NCBI RefSeq assembly: GCF_030687895.1
Contig: NZ_CP117452.1
Location: 496,001 to 560,000 of the forward strand
Direction of reading: 5' to 3'
Length of the DNA: 64,000 bases
Source of the DNA: Pseudomonas sp. FP198
GTDB taxonomy: Bacteria > Pseudomonadota > Gammaproteobacteria > Pseudomonadales > Pseudomonadaceae
The notes beneath the pieces are model-generated. The model made no database searches, had not been told where the DNA came from, and saw only the letters and a program-made list of their open reading frames with translations. Shown here piece by piece: positions 1-8,285 of this stretch (positions within the stretch are counted from its first letter, which is position 1; each line of letters begins with the position of its first letter). Position numbers and translations under genes: made by a program.

Positions 1-2009
1 AGCTGCTCAAGCACAGCATTGTCTCGGTCCATCCACTGGGCGGTTGCGTGATGGGCGAGGACGCCGCCCAGGGCGTGGTCAATCACAAGGGGCAGGTGTT
101 CAGTGGCGCCAGCGGCACCGACGTCTACCCAGGCCTGTACGTGACGGACGGCTCGGTGATCCCGACGTCCCTGGCGGTCAATCCGCTGCTGACCATTTCA
201 GCGGTGAGTGAACGCAACATGGGCCTGCTGGCGGCCGATCGCGGTTGGCTGATCGATTACACGCTGCCGTCGGCCCCGCGCAAACCAGTGGCGGCACCGA
301 CCCTCGGTGTGCAGTTCACCGAAACCATGAAGGGCTATTTTTCCAGCGCCTTCACCCAACCCCAGGGCACCGACCTGGCGCTTTACGAGGAGGCTGCCAA
401 GCGCGGCAAGGCTGACAATTCGCCCATCGAATTTACGCTGACCATCACTGCTGCCGACCTTGATCGTTTGATCAAGGAGCCGGAGCACGCGGCGACCCTG
501 GTGGGCACGCTCGATGCGCCTCTGCTGTCGGCGAAGCCGTTGGTCGCCAGCAACGGCGTGTTCAACCTGTTCGAGCAGTATCAGGCTCAGGTCGGCGTGC
601 GGCACATGAACTACGACATGAAACTGACCGCCGAAGACGGCAGCGACTATTTCTTCAGTGCGTTCAAGACGGTGCCGGAGGACAACGGCGTGCTGAACAT
701 CTGGCACGACACCAGCACCCTCTACGTCACGCTCTATCGCGGGCCGGACAAGACCGGCGCGGTGCTCGGCTCGGGGGTGATGCACATCCTGCCGGCGGAT
801 TTTGCCAAGCAGATGACCACCATGAAAGTGCTCAACGCCCGCAACGAGCGTGAGCGGGTGGAGGCGCTGGCGCGATTCGGCAAGTTCTTCGCGGGCATCC
901 TGTGGGAGAGTTACGGCGGGGTGTTCGCCGGCGATGTCTATTTCAATCCGGACGCGCCGCCGCGCTTGAAACGGCCGCTGGATGCACCGGCCCCGGTGGT
1001 GCATTTTTTCCAGACCGAAGACCGCGTCGAGCTGCGCCTGACGCGCTACCAGGCAGGCAGCAAGGGCCCGGTGATGCTGGTCCATGGCCTGGGCGTGGGC
1101 TCGAATATCTTTTCCACCGACACTATCCACACCAACCTGTTGGAGTACCTGTGCAAGCACGAGTACGACGTCTGGCTGCTGGATTTGCGGGTGAGTATCC
1201 TGCTGCCGGCCAGCAAAAACGAATGGAACGGCGATCAGGTCGCCCAATACGACTTCAAGGCCGCTATCGGGCAGATACAGCAGGCGACCTCGGCTCGTGA
1301 CGTGCAATGCGTAGTGCATTGCTACGGCGCGACGACGTTCTTCATGTCGATGCTGGCGGGCCTGCAGGGCGTGCGCTCGGTGGTCTGCTCGCAGATCGCC
1401 GCCGACACGGTGGTCGCCACCGCCACCGGGTTGAAGGCCGGTTTGCATTTGCCGGGGATGCTCGATGCCATCGGCATCAAGTCCATGACGGCCTATGCCG
1501 ACACCAAGGAAAGCTGGTTCAACAAACTCTACGACAAGGCCCTCAACGGCTATGCCCGGATCGAGGCCCAGGGTTACTGCACCAATCCGGTCTGCCACCG
1601 CATCACGTTCATGTATGCGTCGCTGTACCGCCACGACACCCTCAACGAAACCCTGCACGACAATCTGCATGAATTGTTCGGCGAGTCGAACATCCAGACC
1701 TTCGAGCACCTGGCGCTGATCGTGCGCAAGGGGCACCTGGTGGACTTCAAGGGCAACGACGTCTACATGCCGCATTTCGATCGGTTGAAGTTGCCGATCT
1801 GCTTCATCAGCGGCGCCGACAACCAATGCTACTTGCCGCAGAGCACCCTCAAGACCTACGAGCGGTTGTGCGAGATGCACGGTCCGCAGTTGTTCAGCCG
1901 TCATGAGGTCCCCGGCTACGGCCACATCGACTGCATGTTCGGCAAGGACGCGGTGGTGGATGTGTATCCGATCATCCTCGGGCACCTGGAGAAGACGGCG
2001 CTCGGTTGA
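1..2009 (+). CDS. GMC oxidoreductase / alpha-beta hydrolase fusion (5' end outside window)
   Basis: The frame is open from base 3, so only the C-terminal ~668 residues are present. The visible start carries the GMC signature HPLGGCVMG (bases 30-53), followed by the C-terminal GMC segment DGSVIPTSLAVNPLLTISA. A beta-rich linker of about 200 residues follows, then an alpha/beta hydrolase fold beginning at VMLVHGLGVG. In the nucleophile elbow the usual GxSxG reads VHCYGA, so the putative nucleophile is Cys (codon 1320-1322). SGAD (Asp codon 1818-1820) and GYGH (His codon 1923-1925) complete a plausible triad. GMC enzymes oxidise alcohols or sterols with FAD, and similar fusions are often annotated as cholesterol-oxidase-like. 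The substrate is unknown. It precedes a membrane cytochrome c that could accept electrons (inference). Confidence 0.85.
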   Translation, partial: LLKHSIVSVHPLGGCVMGEDAAQGVVNHKGQVFSGASGTDVYPGLYVTDGSVIPTSLAVNPLLTISAVSERNMGLLAADRGWLIDYTLPSAPRKPVAAPTLGVQFTETMKGYFSSAFTQPQGTDLALYEEAAKRGKADNSPIEFTLTITAADLDRLIKEPEHAATLVGTLDAPLLSAKPLVASNGVFNLFEQYQAQVGVRHMNYDMKLTAEDGSDYFFSAFKTVPEDNGVLNIWHDTSTLYVTLYRGPDKTGAVLGSGVMHILPADFAKQMTTMKVLNARNERERVEALARFGKFFAGILWESYGGVFAGDVYFNPDAPPRLKRPLDAPAPVVHFFQTEDRVELRLTRYQAGSKGPVMLVHGLGVGSNIFSTDTIHTNLLEYLCKHEYDVWLLDLRVSILLPASKNEWNGDQVAQYDFKAAIGQIQQATSARDVQCVVHCYGATTFFMSMLAGLQGVRSVVCSQIAADTVVATATGLKAGLHLPGMLDAIGIKSMTAYADTKESWFNKLYDKALNGYARIEAQGYCTNPVCHRITFMYASLYRHDTLNETLHDNLHELFGESNIQTFEHLALIVRKGHLVDFKGNDVYMPHFDRLKLPICFISGADNQCYLPQSTLKTYERLCEMHGPQLFSRHEVPGYGHIDCMFGKDAVVDVYPIILGHLEKTALG

Positions 2010-2023
2010 AGTATGACTGTCCC

Positions 2024-2123
2024 GTGGCGAGGGAGCTTGCTCCCGCTCGGCTGCGAAGCAGTCGTCGCTTTTGAAGTCTTGGGGGCCGCTATGCGGCCCA
2101 GCGGGAGCAAGCTCCCTCGCCAC
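2024..2123. repeat. REPIN, type A (GAGGGAGCTTGCTCCC)
   Basis: Two inverted REP units, GTGGCGAGGGAGCTTGCTCC at the left and its complement at the right, around a variable centre. It lies in the 155-base gap after the GMC gene. It could form a hairpin and act as a transcript end. Confidence 0.9.
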
Positions 2124-2164
2124 ATGGGTTTTGTGGTGAGTCAGGAATTAAGGAAAAGGATGCC

Positions 2165-4033
2165 ATGAACACTTGTATCCGCTGGTTCCAACGCATCATC
2201 TGGATCGGAATCGTCATGAACATGGTCTTCGCGATCCCGGCGCTGTTCGCGCCGGCGTTGCTGACCTCCATGCTTGGCCTGCCGCCGGTGCTGTCCGATC
2301 CCTGGCTGGAAAACGCCGGCATGTTGCTGGTGGGGATCAGCCTGTTTTACATGCCCTCGGGGTTCAACGCGCCGCGTTTCGTGGTGCATTCGTGGTTGTG
2401 CGTACTGTCGCGCCTGGTGGCGGTGGTGTTCTGGATCTACCTGATCAACACCAACAACCAGGGCCAACTGTTCGTGCCGATGTTGATGGGCGACCTGGGC
2501 ATGTTCCTGCTCCTGGGCGTGCTGTTGTATCTGGGCAGCCCGCCGGCCAATCGTCCGCTGGCCTTGCTCCGGGCCGGTTGGCGTGAATGGCGTGAAGGCT
2601 GGGCACATCGCTGGCAAAGCCATGGCTTCAAGGTTGGCGCGCTGATTGTGCTGCTGGTGCTTGGCTTCATCGGCTACCAGACCTGGTATCAGATGATCCG
2701 CGAGGTGCCGCAGCCGGACTTCGCCTCCGACGAAGATCATTACAAATACGCCGCCATCGGCCTGGGCATCGAAGCGCGGATTCCCTACTACCTGTTCGCC
2801 GTGCTGCCACAGATGTGCTCGGAAAAACTGCCCAAGCCAGGCGGTTACGAGGTGTTCGGCTTCCTCTATGAAAACGGCAACGACCTGCCCATCGGCATGG
2901 CCAAGCGGCAGCTCGGTTACCCCACGGTGGAGCCCAACTGCGCGCTGTGCCACACCGGTTCCTACCGGGCCAATGCCACTGACGTAGCGGTTCCGGTCGC
3001 CGCCGCGCCGGCCAACACCCTGCAATTGCAAGCCTTCCAGTGGTTCGCCTACGAGTGTGCCAGCGATCCGAAATTCACCCCGGACGCGGTGATGGCGGCG
3101 ATCAACGGCAAGTTCCAGCTGGGGTTCTTCGAAAAGCTCTATAACCGCTACCTGATCATTCCGATGGCCAAGAGCGCGCTGCTCAAGCAGAAACAGGCGT
3201 ACGCCTGGCAGAAGCTGCGTCCGGCCCAGGGACCGGGGCGGACCGACACGTTCAACCCGACCAAGATGGTGGTCTTCGGCTTCCCGGATGATTCCACCAT
3301 CGGCACCGTGGACTTGCCGCAGGTGTGGAACCAGAAACCCCGCGAGTCCATGTACCTGCATTGGGACGGCAACAACAACAAGATCCAAGAACGCAACTAC
3401 GCCGCCGCCATGGCCGTGGGCGCGACGCCGGAATCGGTGCTGCCGCCGAGCTTCAACCGGGTGACCAACTGGTTGCTGGGCCACAAGCCACCGGCCTGGC
3501 CGTTCGCCCTGGATCAGGCGAAAGTCGCCCAGGGCAAACCGATCTGGGAGCAGAACTGTGCCGGTTGCCACGACTTCGGCCGCAGCGACACCGGCCAGGT
3601 CACCACCAACATCGACCAGTTGGGCACCGATCCCCATCGGCTGAATTCCTTCACCACCGGGCTGGTGACGGCCTTCCACGGTTTCAAGAAACCGCCGTTC
3701 GACTTTGGCGCCTACCGCAAGACCCAGAGCTACAGCAATACGCCCACTGACGGCATCTGGCTGCGCGCGCCGTACCTGCATAACGGTTCGGTGCCGACCC
3801 TGTGGGATCTGCTGCAAACACCCGAGCAGCGCCCGCAAGTGTTCTACACCGGTTCCGACATCTACGACCCGCAGAAGGTTGGTTTCATCACCAGTGGCGC
3901 GCAGATGAAGGCGTCGGCGGATTTCAAATACGACACTCGCCTGGAGGGCAACCACAACGGCGGCCACCTGTACGGCACGCAGCTGTCGGACGTCGACAAA
4001 CGGGCTTTGATCGAATTCATGAAGACCCTGTAG
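2165..4033 (+). CDS. Membrane-anchored di-heme cytochrome c, RoxA-like motifs
   Basis: The 622-residue protein starts at an ATG with AGGAAAAGG just upstream. The first ~130 residues form about four hydrophobic helices (DUF4345/DoxX-like topology). A fifth helix at about 160-180 precedes a periplasmic domain. Two c-type heme motifs are visible, C259-A-L-C-H and C465-A-G-C-H. The C-terminal part has the string GIWLRAPYLHNGSVPTLWDL followed by YDPQKVGF, which resembles the RoxA/MauG-type di-heme family. That family includes cytochrome c peroxidases and rubber oxygenases. The role here could be electron transfer from the upstream GMC dehydrogenase or an oxygenase/peroxidase reaction; neither is shown by the sequence. 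A 27-base gap to the next gene suggests one operon. Confidence 0.8.
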   Translation: MNTCIRWFQRIIWIGIVMNMVFAIPALFAPALLTSMLGLPPVLSDPWLENAGMLLVGISLFYMPSGFNAPRFVVHSWLCVLSRLVAVVFWIYLINTNNQGQLFVPMLMGDLGMFLLLGVLLYLGSPPANRPLALLRAGWREWREGWAHRWQSHGFKVGALIVLLVLGFIGYQTWYQMIREVPQPDFASDEDHYKYAAIGLGIEARIPYYLFAVLPQMCSEKLPKPGGYEVFGFLYENGNDLPIGMAKRQLGYPTVEPNCALCHTGSYRANATDVAVPVAAAPANTLQLQAFQWFAYECASDPKFTPDAVMAAINGKFQLGFFEKLYNRYLIIPMAKSALLKQKQAYAWQKLRPAQGPGRTDTFNPTKMVVFGFPDDSTIGTVDLPQVWNQKPRESMYLHWDGNNNKIQERNYAAAMAVGATPESVLPPSFNRVTNWLLGHKPPAWPFALDQAKVAQGKPIWEQNCAGCHDFGRSDTGQVTTNIDQLGTDPHRLNSFTTGLVTAFHGFKKPPFDFGAYRKTQSYSNTPTDGIWLRAPYLHNGSVPTLWDLLQTPEQRPQVFYTGSDIYDPQKVGFITSGAQMKASADFKYDTRLEGNHNGGHLYGTQLSDVDKRALIEFMKTL

Positions 4034-4060
4034 TCCGGGGCAAAACGAAGGAGCGTTCAC

Positions 4061-5305
4061 ATGTCATTACTGCACCATTGGGAACATGAGTTCGACAAGG
4101 TCAAGGTCCGCCTGCACGGGTTGGTCACGCGGCTGGAAATGTCCTGGAAAAAACTCGTCAATGACCTGGAGCCCGAGGAGTTCCAGGCCATCGTCAAGCT
4201 GCTCGAGCGTGGCCACGCTCAAGCCCGGCATGTCATTGATCATGGTGATTTGCCCGACGATGAACCGGCCGTGCCGTGGGAACTGGCCCACGGCCTGTCG
4301 ATTCTGAAAATCGGCAACGCCACGCCTTTGCCGCAAAAGGAAGAGGAGTTGCCAACCCGAGTGCTCAAGGACGGCACCTTGCTCGGTTGTCGCAAATGGG
4401 AGCTGCTGGACCTGTTATGGAGCGAGGCGCTGCTCAAGTGGATCGAGAACCTGCGTCACCACGCACCGTTCGCTACCACCCCGGCGCTGGTGAAAATGGA
4501 CAATGACGTGGTGCTGGCCATTGCCGGCGACTGGGGCACCGGCCCGTTCGACAGTCACGCACCCGCCGTGGCCGTCGCCAACCAGATGCAACTGGCCCAG
4601 GCCGATTTCACCATCCACCTGGGGGATGTCTACTACGCCGGCACCCACTCCCAGGAAGACGTCGACATGGCCGGCTGGCCCCAGGGCAGGCACGGCTCGT
4701 TCACGCTCAATTCCAACCATGAGATGTACAGCGGCGGCCACGGCTATTTCAGGGAATTGGCCAAGCGCTTTCCAGTGCAGCAGGGCACCAGCTACTTTGC
4801 CTTGTACAACGACGACTGGCTGGTGGTTGGCCTGGACAGCGCCTATGCCTCGGACGCGATGAACCTGTACATGGACGGCACCCTCAACAGCCAGCAGATC
4901 GAGTGGATGAAAAGCCTGCCCAAGCGCAAGAAACTGATGGTGCTCAGCCATCACCAGGGTTTTGATATTTCCGGACACCACAAGACCGCGCTCTATCAAC
5001 CGGTGTGCGATGCACTGGGGCGTGAGCCGGATTACTGGTATTGGGGCCATCTGCACAACGGCATCTGCTACGCGCCGCAAGACGGGCTGCAGGCGCGTTG
5101 CGTCGGGCATGGAGCGATTCCCTACGGCACCACCAGCGAGTTGAACGGGCATCCTCGGGTGTTGTGGTCGGAAACACAATTGGCGGGGGACGAGGCGTAT
5201 CCGGAGCGGGTGTTGAACGGGTATGTGAAGGTGCGGCTGGCGGGGGAGGAGATTGTCGAGACGTTTTATGGGGAGGATGGGTCGGTGCGGTGGTCTTCAA
5301 AATAA
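4061..5305 (+). CDS. Calcineurin-like metallophosphoesterase
   Basis: This 414-residue protein has no evident signal peptide. The first ~145 residues are not recognised. The catalytic part shows the metallophosphoesterase motifs in order: AGDWGTG (GDxG variant), HLGDVYYAG (GDxxY), NSNHEMY (GNHE-like), LSHHQGFD and YWGHLHNG (GHxH). Together these would bind two metal ions and hydrolyse a phosphoester. It starts 27 bases after the di-heme cytochrome gene with GGAG upstream, so it is probably the last gene of this three-gene operon. The substrate is unknown. The link to the GMC/hydrolase fusion suggests an enzyme of the same pathway, but that is inference. Confidence 0.85.
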   Translation: MSLLHHWEHEFDKVKVRLHGLVTRLEMSWKKLVNDLEPEEFQAIVKLLERGHAQARHVIDHGDLPDDEPAVPWELAHGLSILKIGNATPLPQKEEELPTRVLKDGTLLGCRKWELLDLLWSEALLKWIENLRHHAPFATTPALVKMDNDVVLAIAGDWGTGPFDSHAPAVAVANQMQLAQADFTIHLGDVYYAGTHSQEDVDMAGWPQGRHGSFTLNSNHEMYSGGHGYFRELAKRFPVQQGTSYFALYNDDWLVVGLDSAYASDAMNLYMDGTLNSQQIEWMKSLPKRKKLMVLSHHQGFDISGHHKTALYQPVCDALGREPDYWYWGHLHNGICYAPQDGLQARCVGHGAIPYGTTSELNGHPRVLWSETQLAGDEAYPERVLNGYVKVRLAGEEIVETFYGEDGSVRWSSK

Positions 5306-5320
5306 TCGGGTGAATGTAAA

Positions 5321-5405
5321 GCCGCCTTCGCGAGCAGGCTCGCTCCCACATTTGATCCTTGGTGCGCCAAAGAACCTTTGTGGGAGCGAGCTTGCTCCGG
5401 GCGGC
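5321..5405. repeat. REPIN, type B (GGGAGCGAGC)
   Basis: Inverted pair CTTCGCGAGCAGGCTCGCTC / TGTGGGAGCGAGCTTGCTCC between two convergent genes. This is a different REP family from the one at 2024. Confidence 0.9.
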
Positions 5406-5425
5406 GATCCGACGATGCTTCGGAC

Positions 5426-6721
5426 TTAGCCCTGGACTGGCACGCCCTTGAGGTACGGCGCCGGTTCGGCCCCGAGGTTGTTGAGCATGCGCTCGCTGTA
5501 CCAGTCGACGAAGTTCACCACGCCGAATTCGTAAGTCTTCGAGTACGGACCCGGCTGGTAGGCGGTGGAGTTGATGCCGCGCTGGTTTTCTTCGGCCAGG
5601 CGACGGTCCTGGTCGTTGGTGGCGTCCCAGACCTGGCGCATGCGCTCCACGTCATAGTCCACGCCTTCGACCGCGTCCTTGTGCACCAGCCATTTGGTGG
5701 TGACCATGGTTTCCTGGGCGCTGATCGGCCACACCGTGAAGACGATGATGTGGTCGCCCATGCAGTGGTTCCATGAGTGCGGCAGATGAAGGATGCGCAT
5801 CGAGCCCAGGTCCGGGTTCTTGATGCGGCCCATCAGCTTGGCGCAGCCCTGCTTGCCGTCCATCGTCATCGACACGGTGCCCTTGAGCAGCGGCATGCGC
5901 ACGATGCGGTTGCGCAGGCCGAAGCTGGCGTGGGCGTAAGGGATCTTCTCGGCATCCCAGGCAGCGGCGGAAGCGGCCACATGATCCTTGAACGCCTGGT
6001 CGGCCCGCGGGTCGGTGACGTCGTCCCATTCCAGCAGGGTCTTGAGCAATTCAGGGTGCGAGGCGTTGCAGTGGTAGCACTCGCGGTTGTTTTCCAGCAC
6101 CAGTTTCCAGTTGGCCTTTTCCATCAAGGTGGTTTGCACCGCCACCTTGGTGTTTTCCATGTCGTAGGGTTCCATGTAGTGGTTCAGGGTCGACAGGAAA
6201 TCATCGATGGCCGGTGGGTTCTCGGCCAGGCTGATGAAGATGTAGCCGCCGGCGGTCTTCACGTTCACGGGCTTGAGGCCGTACTGCTTCATGTCGAAGT
6301 CGGCGCCCATCTCGGTGCCGGCGAACAGCAGGCGACCGTCCAGTTCGTAGGTCCACTGGTGGTAATGGCAGACCAGCTTGGCGACCTTGCCCTTGTCGCT
6401 GGTGCACAACCGCGAGCCACGGTGGCGGCAGACGTTATGGAACGCGTGCACCACGCCTTCGGCGCCGCGAATCACGATGATCGGGTTCTTGCCGACCTGC
6501 AGCGTCAGGTAGTTGCCCTTGGCCGGAATTTCGCAGGTCATGCCGGCGATCAACCATTCCTTCTGAAAGATTTCCTGCATGTCGATATCAAACAGGCGCT
6601 CATCGGAGTAGAACGGCTGCGGCAGCGAAAAGGTCCGCTCGCGCTCTTGCAGCATTTGCGCGGTGGCCTTGCGTGCGGGTTCCAGCGGATCGCCCAGGCT
6701 CAGGGTAGTGGTGACGTCCAT
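5426..6721 (-). CDS. gbcA: Glycine betaine demethylase, Rieske oxygenase subunit GbcA
   Basis: This 431-residue Rieske non-heme iron oxygenase removes a methyl group from glycine betaine to give dimethylglycine and formaldehyde. The Rieske cluster ligands are C98, H100, C118 and H121 (CRHRG and CHYHQW). H217 and H222 in the segment ECYHCNASH are the likely mononuclear iron ligands. Length and sequence match P. aeruginosa GbcA (PA5410). It is divergent from the reductase gene gbcB across a 282-base regulatory gap, and the sarcosine oxidase operon lies nearby. In P. aeruginosa the AraC-type regulator GbdR activates these genes when betaine is present. No alternative function fits the neighbourhood as well. 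Confidence 0.93.
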   Translation of the reverse strand: MDVTTTLSLGDPLEPARKATAQMLQERERTFSLPQPFYSDERLFDIDMQEIFQKEWLIAGMTCEIPAKGNYLTLQVGKNPIIVIRGAEGVVHAFHNVCRHRGSRLCTSDKGKVAKLVCHYHQWTYELDGRLLFAGTEMGADFDMKQYGLKPVNVKTAGGYIFISLAENPPAIDDFLSTLNHYMEPYDMENTKVAVQTTLMEKANWKLVLENNRECYHCNASHPELLKTLLEWDDVTDPRADQAFKDHVAASAAAWDAEKIPYAHASFGLRNRIVRMPLLKGTVSMTMDGKQGCAKLMGRIKNPDLGSMRILHLPHSWNHCMGDHIIVFTVWPISAQETMVTTKWLVHKDAVEGVDYDVERMRQVWDATNDQDRRLAEENQRGINSTAYQPGPYSKTYEFGVVNFVDWYSERMLNNLGAEPAPYLKGVPVQG

Positions 6722-6902
6722 CGTTTTATCCTCATGGCCATCTCTGTGGCCGGCGAAAGTGGCTAATCAAGGGTGCTACGCAAGGCAGAAAATATTGTTT
6801 ATCTGTTGGGGCGAGTGTGGGGCCGCGCTGGGGCGCAACCTTATCCATGGGCGACATGGCCCAATCTGTTCCCGACGCGCGAGCCCCGGTAGTTAGGGGC
6901 TG

Positions 6903-6957
6903 GTCGCGATAAGTATGTGAATGTCGCAGATAGGTAAATGGCGGTGCAGGCGCCTGC
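6903..6957. promoter_or_regulatory. Candidate AraC-type operator (direct repeats) and palindrome between gbcA and gbcB
   Basis: Two direct repeats, GTCGCGATAAG (6903-6913) and GTCGCAGATAGG (6923-6934), lie 20-21 bases apart on one face of the helix. This spacing is typical for AraC-family activators such as GbdR. A perfect 12-base palindrome GCAGGCGCCTGC follows at 6946-6957. Assignment to GbdR is inferred from context only. Confidence 0.45.
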
Positions 6958-7003
6958 GCACAATCGCCAACATGAAGGCCGACAGTCGGCCGTGGAGATC
7001 AGC

Positions 7004-8104
7004 ATGTCCAATAATTTCCTGAACCCGGTCACCACCCAGACCTGGGCCAATGGCCGACATATCGTTCGTTGCGTCAAAGTCATCCAGGAAACCTGGGATG
7101 TGCGCACCTTTTGCTTCATGGCCGACCAGCCGATCATGTTCTTTTTCAAGCCTGGGCAATTCGTCACCCTGGAGCTGGAAATCGAAGGCCAGCCGATCAT
7201 GCGTTCCTACACGATCTCCAGTTCGCCGTCGGTGCCCTACAGTTTCTCGGTGACCATCAAGCGCGTTCCGGGGGGCAAGGTCTCCAACTGGCTGCACGAC
7301 ACGCTGCATGAAGGCCAGGAACTGGCGGTGCACGGGCCGGTGGGGTTGTTCAATGCCATGGATTTCCCGAGCCCGAAGGTCCTGTATCTCAGTGGTGGCG
7401 TCGGGATCACGCCGTGCATGTCCATGGCCCGCTGGTTCTACGACACCAACGCCAACGTCGACATGACCTTTGTCCACAGCGCCCGCTCGCCCAAGGACAT
7501 CATCTACCACCGCGAGCTGGAGCACATGGCGTCGCGGATCGATAACTTCAGCTTGCACCTGATCTGCGAAAAGCATGGTTTGGGCGAGCCGTGGGCCGGG
7601 TATCGCGGTTACCTGAACCACAAGATGCTGGAACTGATGGTGCCGGATTTCCTTGAGCGCGAAGTGTTCTGCTGCGGCCCGACGCCGTACATGAGCGCGG
7701 TCAAGCGCCTGCTGGAAGCGGCCGGCTACGACATGAAGCGCTATCACGAGGAATCTTTCGGCGCCACGCCACCGGAAGCTCGCGCCGATGCGGTGGAGCA
7801 GGCCGAACAGGCGGCGGATGCGCCTGAAGTCGACCAGGCGGACCTGCATCAGGTGGAATTCGTCGCGTCGGGCAAGAGCATCGGCGTAGCACCGGGCGAA
7901 ACCGTCCACGCGGCCGCAGCCAAGCTTGGCCTGATGATTCCCAAGGCGTGCGGCATGGGCATCTGCGGCACTTGCAAGGTCATGAAGCTCGGCGGCGAAG
8001 TGGAGATGGAGCACAACGGCGGCATCACCGAGGACGATGAGGCCGAGGGTTACATCCTGTCGTGCTGCAGCGTGCCGAAGGGGGATGTGCGGATCGAGTT
8101 TTAA
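7004..8104 (+). CDS. gbcB: Glycine betaine demethylase, ferredoxin reductase subunit GbcB
   Basis: The 366-residue reductase passes electrons from NAD(P)H through flavin and a 2Fe-2S centre to GbcA. The flavin site RSYTISSSP and the nucleotide site LYLSGGVGITPCMSM are visible. The C-terminus is a plant-type ferredoxin domain with Cys ligands in CGMGICGTCK and a last Cys in ILSCC. The start was placed at 7004 because GGAG lies six bases upstream and the product then matches the usual GbcB length. An ATG at 6938 in the same frame would add 22 unlikely residues overlapping the putative operator. Confidence 0.92.
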   Translation: MSNNFLNPVTTQTWANGRHIVRCVKVIQETWDVRTFCFMADQPIMFFFKPGQFVTLELEIEGQPIMRSYTISSSPSVPYSFSVTIKRVPGGKVSNWLHDTLHEGQELAVHGPVGLFNAMDFPSPKVLYLSGGVGITPCMSMARWFYDTNANVDMTFVHSARSPKDIIYHRELEHMASRIDNFSLHLICEKHGLGEPWAGYRGYLNHKMLELMVPDFLEREVFCCGPTPYMSAVKRLLEAAGYDMKRYHEESFGATPPEARADAVEQAEQAADAPEVDQADLHQVEFVASGKSIGVAPGETVHAAAAKLGLMIPKACGMGICGTCKVMKLGGEVEMEHNGGITEDDEAEGYILSCCSVPKGDVRIEF

Positions 8105-8136
8105 CCCGTTCTTTCAGGTCCGCGATGAGCTCCTTA

Positions 8137-8265
8137 GTGGCGAGGGGATTTATCCCCGTTGGGCTGCGAAGCAGCCCTAAAGCAATCAACTCGATCAATC
8201 TGATACATCGTGTCCGCAGATTCAGGGCCGCTTCGCGGCCCAGCGGGGATAAATCCCCTCGCCAC
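8137..8265. repeat. REPIN, type A' (GAGGGGATTTATCCCC)
   Basis: Inverted pair GTGGCGAGGGGATTTATCCC ... GGGATAAATCCCCTCGCCAC, with an inner hairpin GCTGCGAAGCAGC. It lies between convergent gbcB and the threonine aldolase gene. Confidence 0.9.
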
Positions 8266-8285
8266 AGGTGAGCCCGCAATATTTC

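Noticed and set aside
2141..4060. Long minus-strand frame opposite the di-heme cytochrome gene
   Set aside because: The plus strand has heme motifs and a ribosome site; the minus frame has neither. The same holds for the long antisense frames at 198-2123, 54836-56593, 58421-60388 and 60366-62099.
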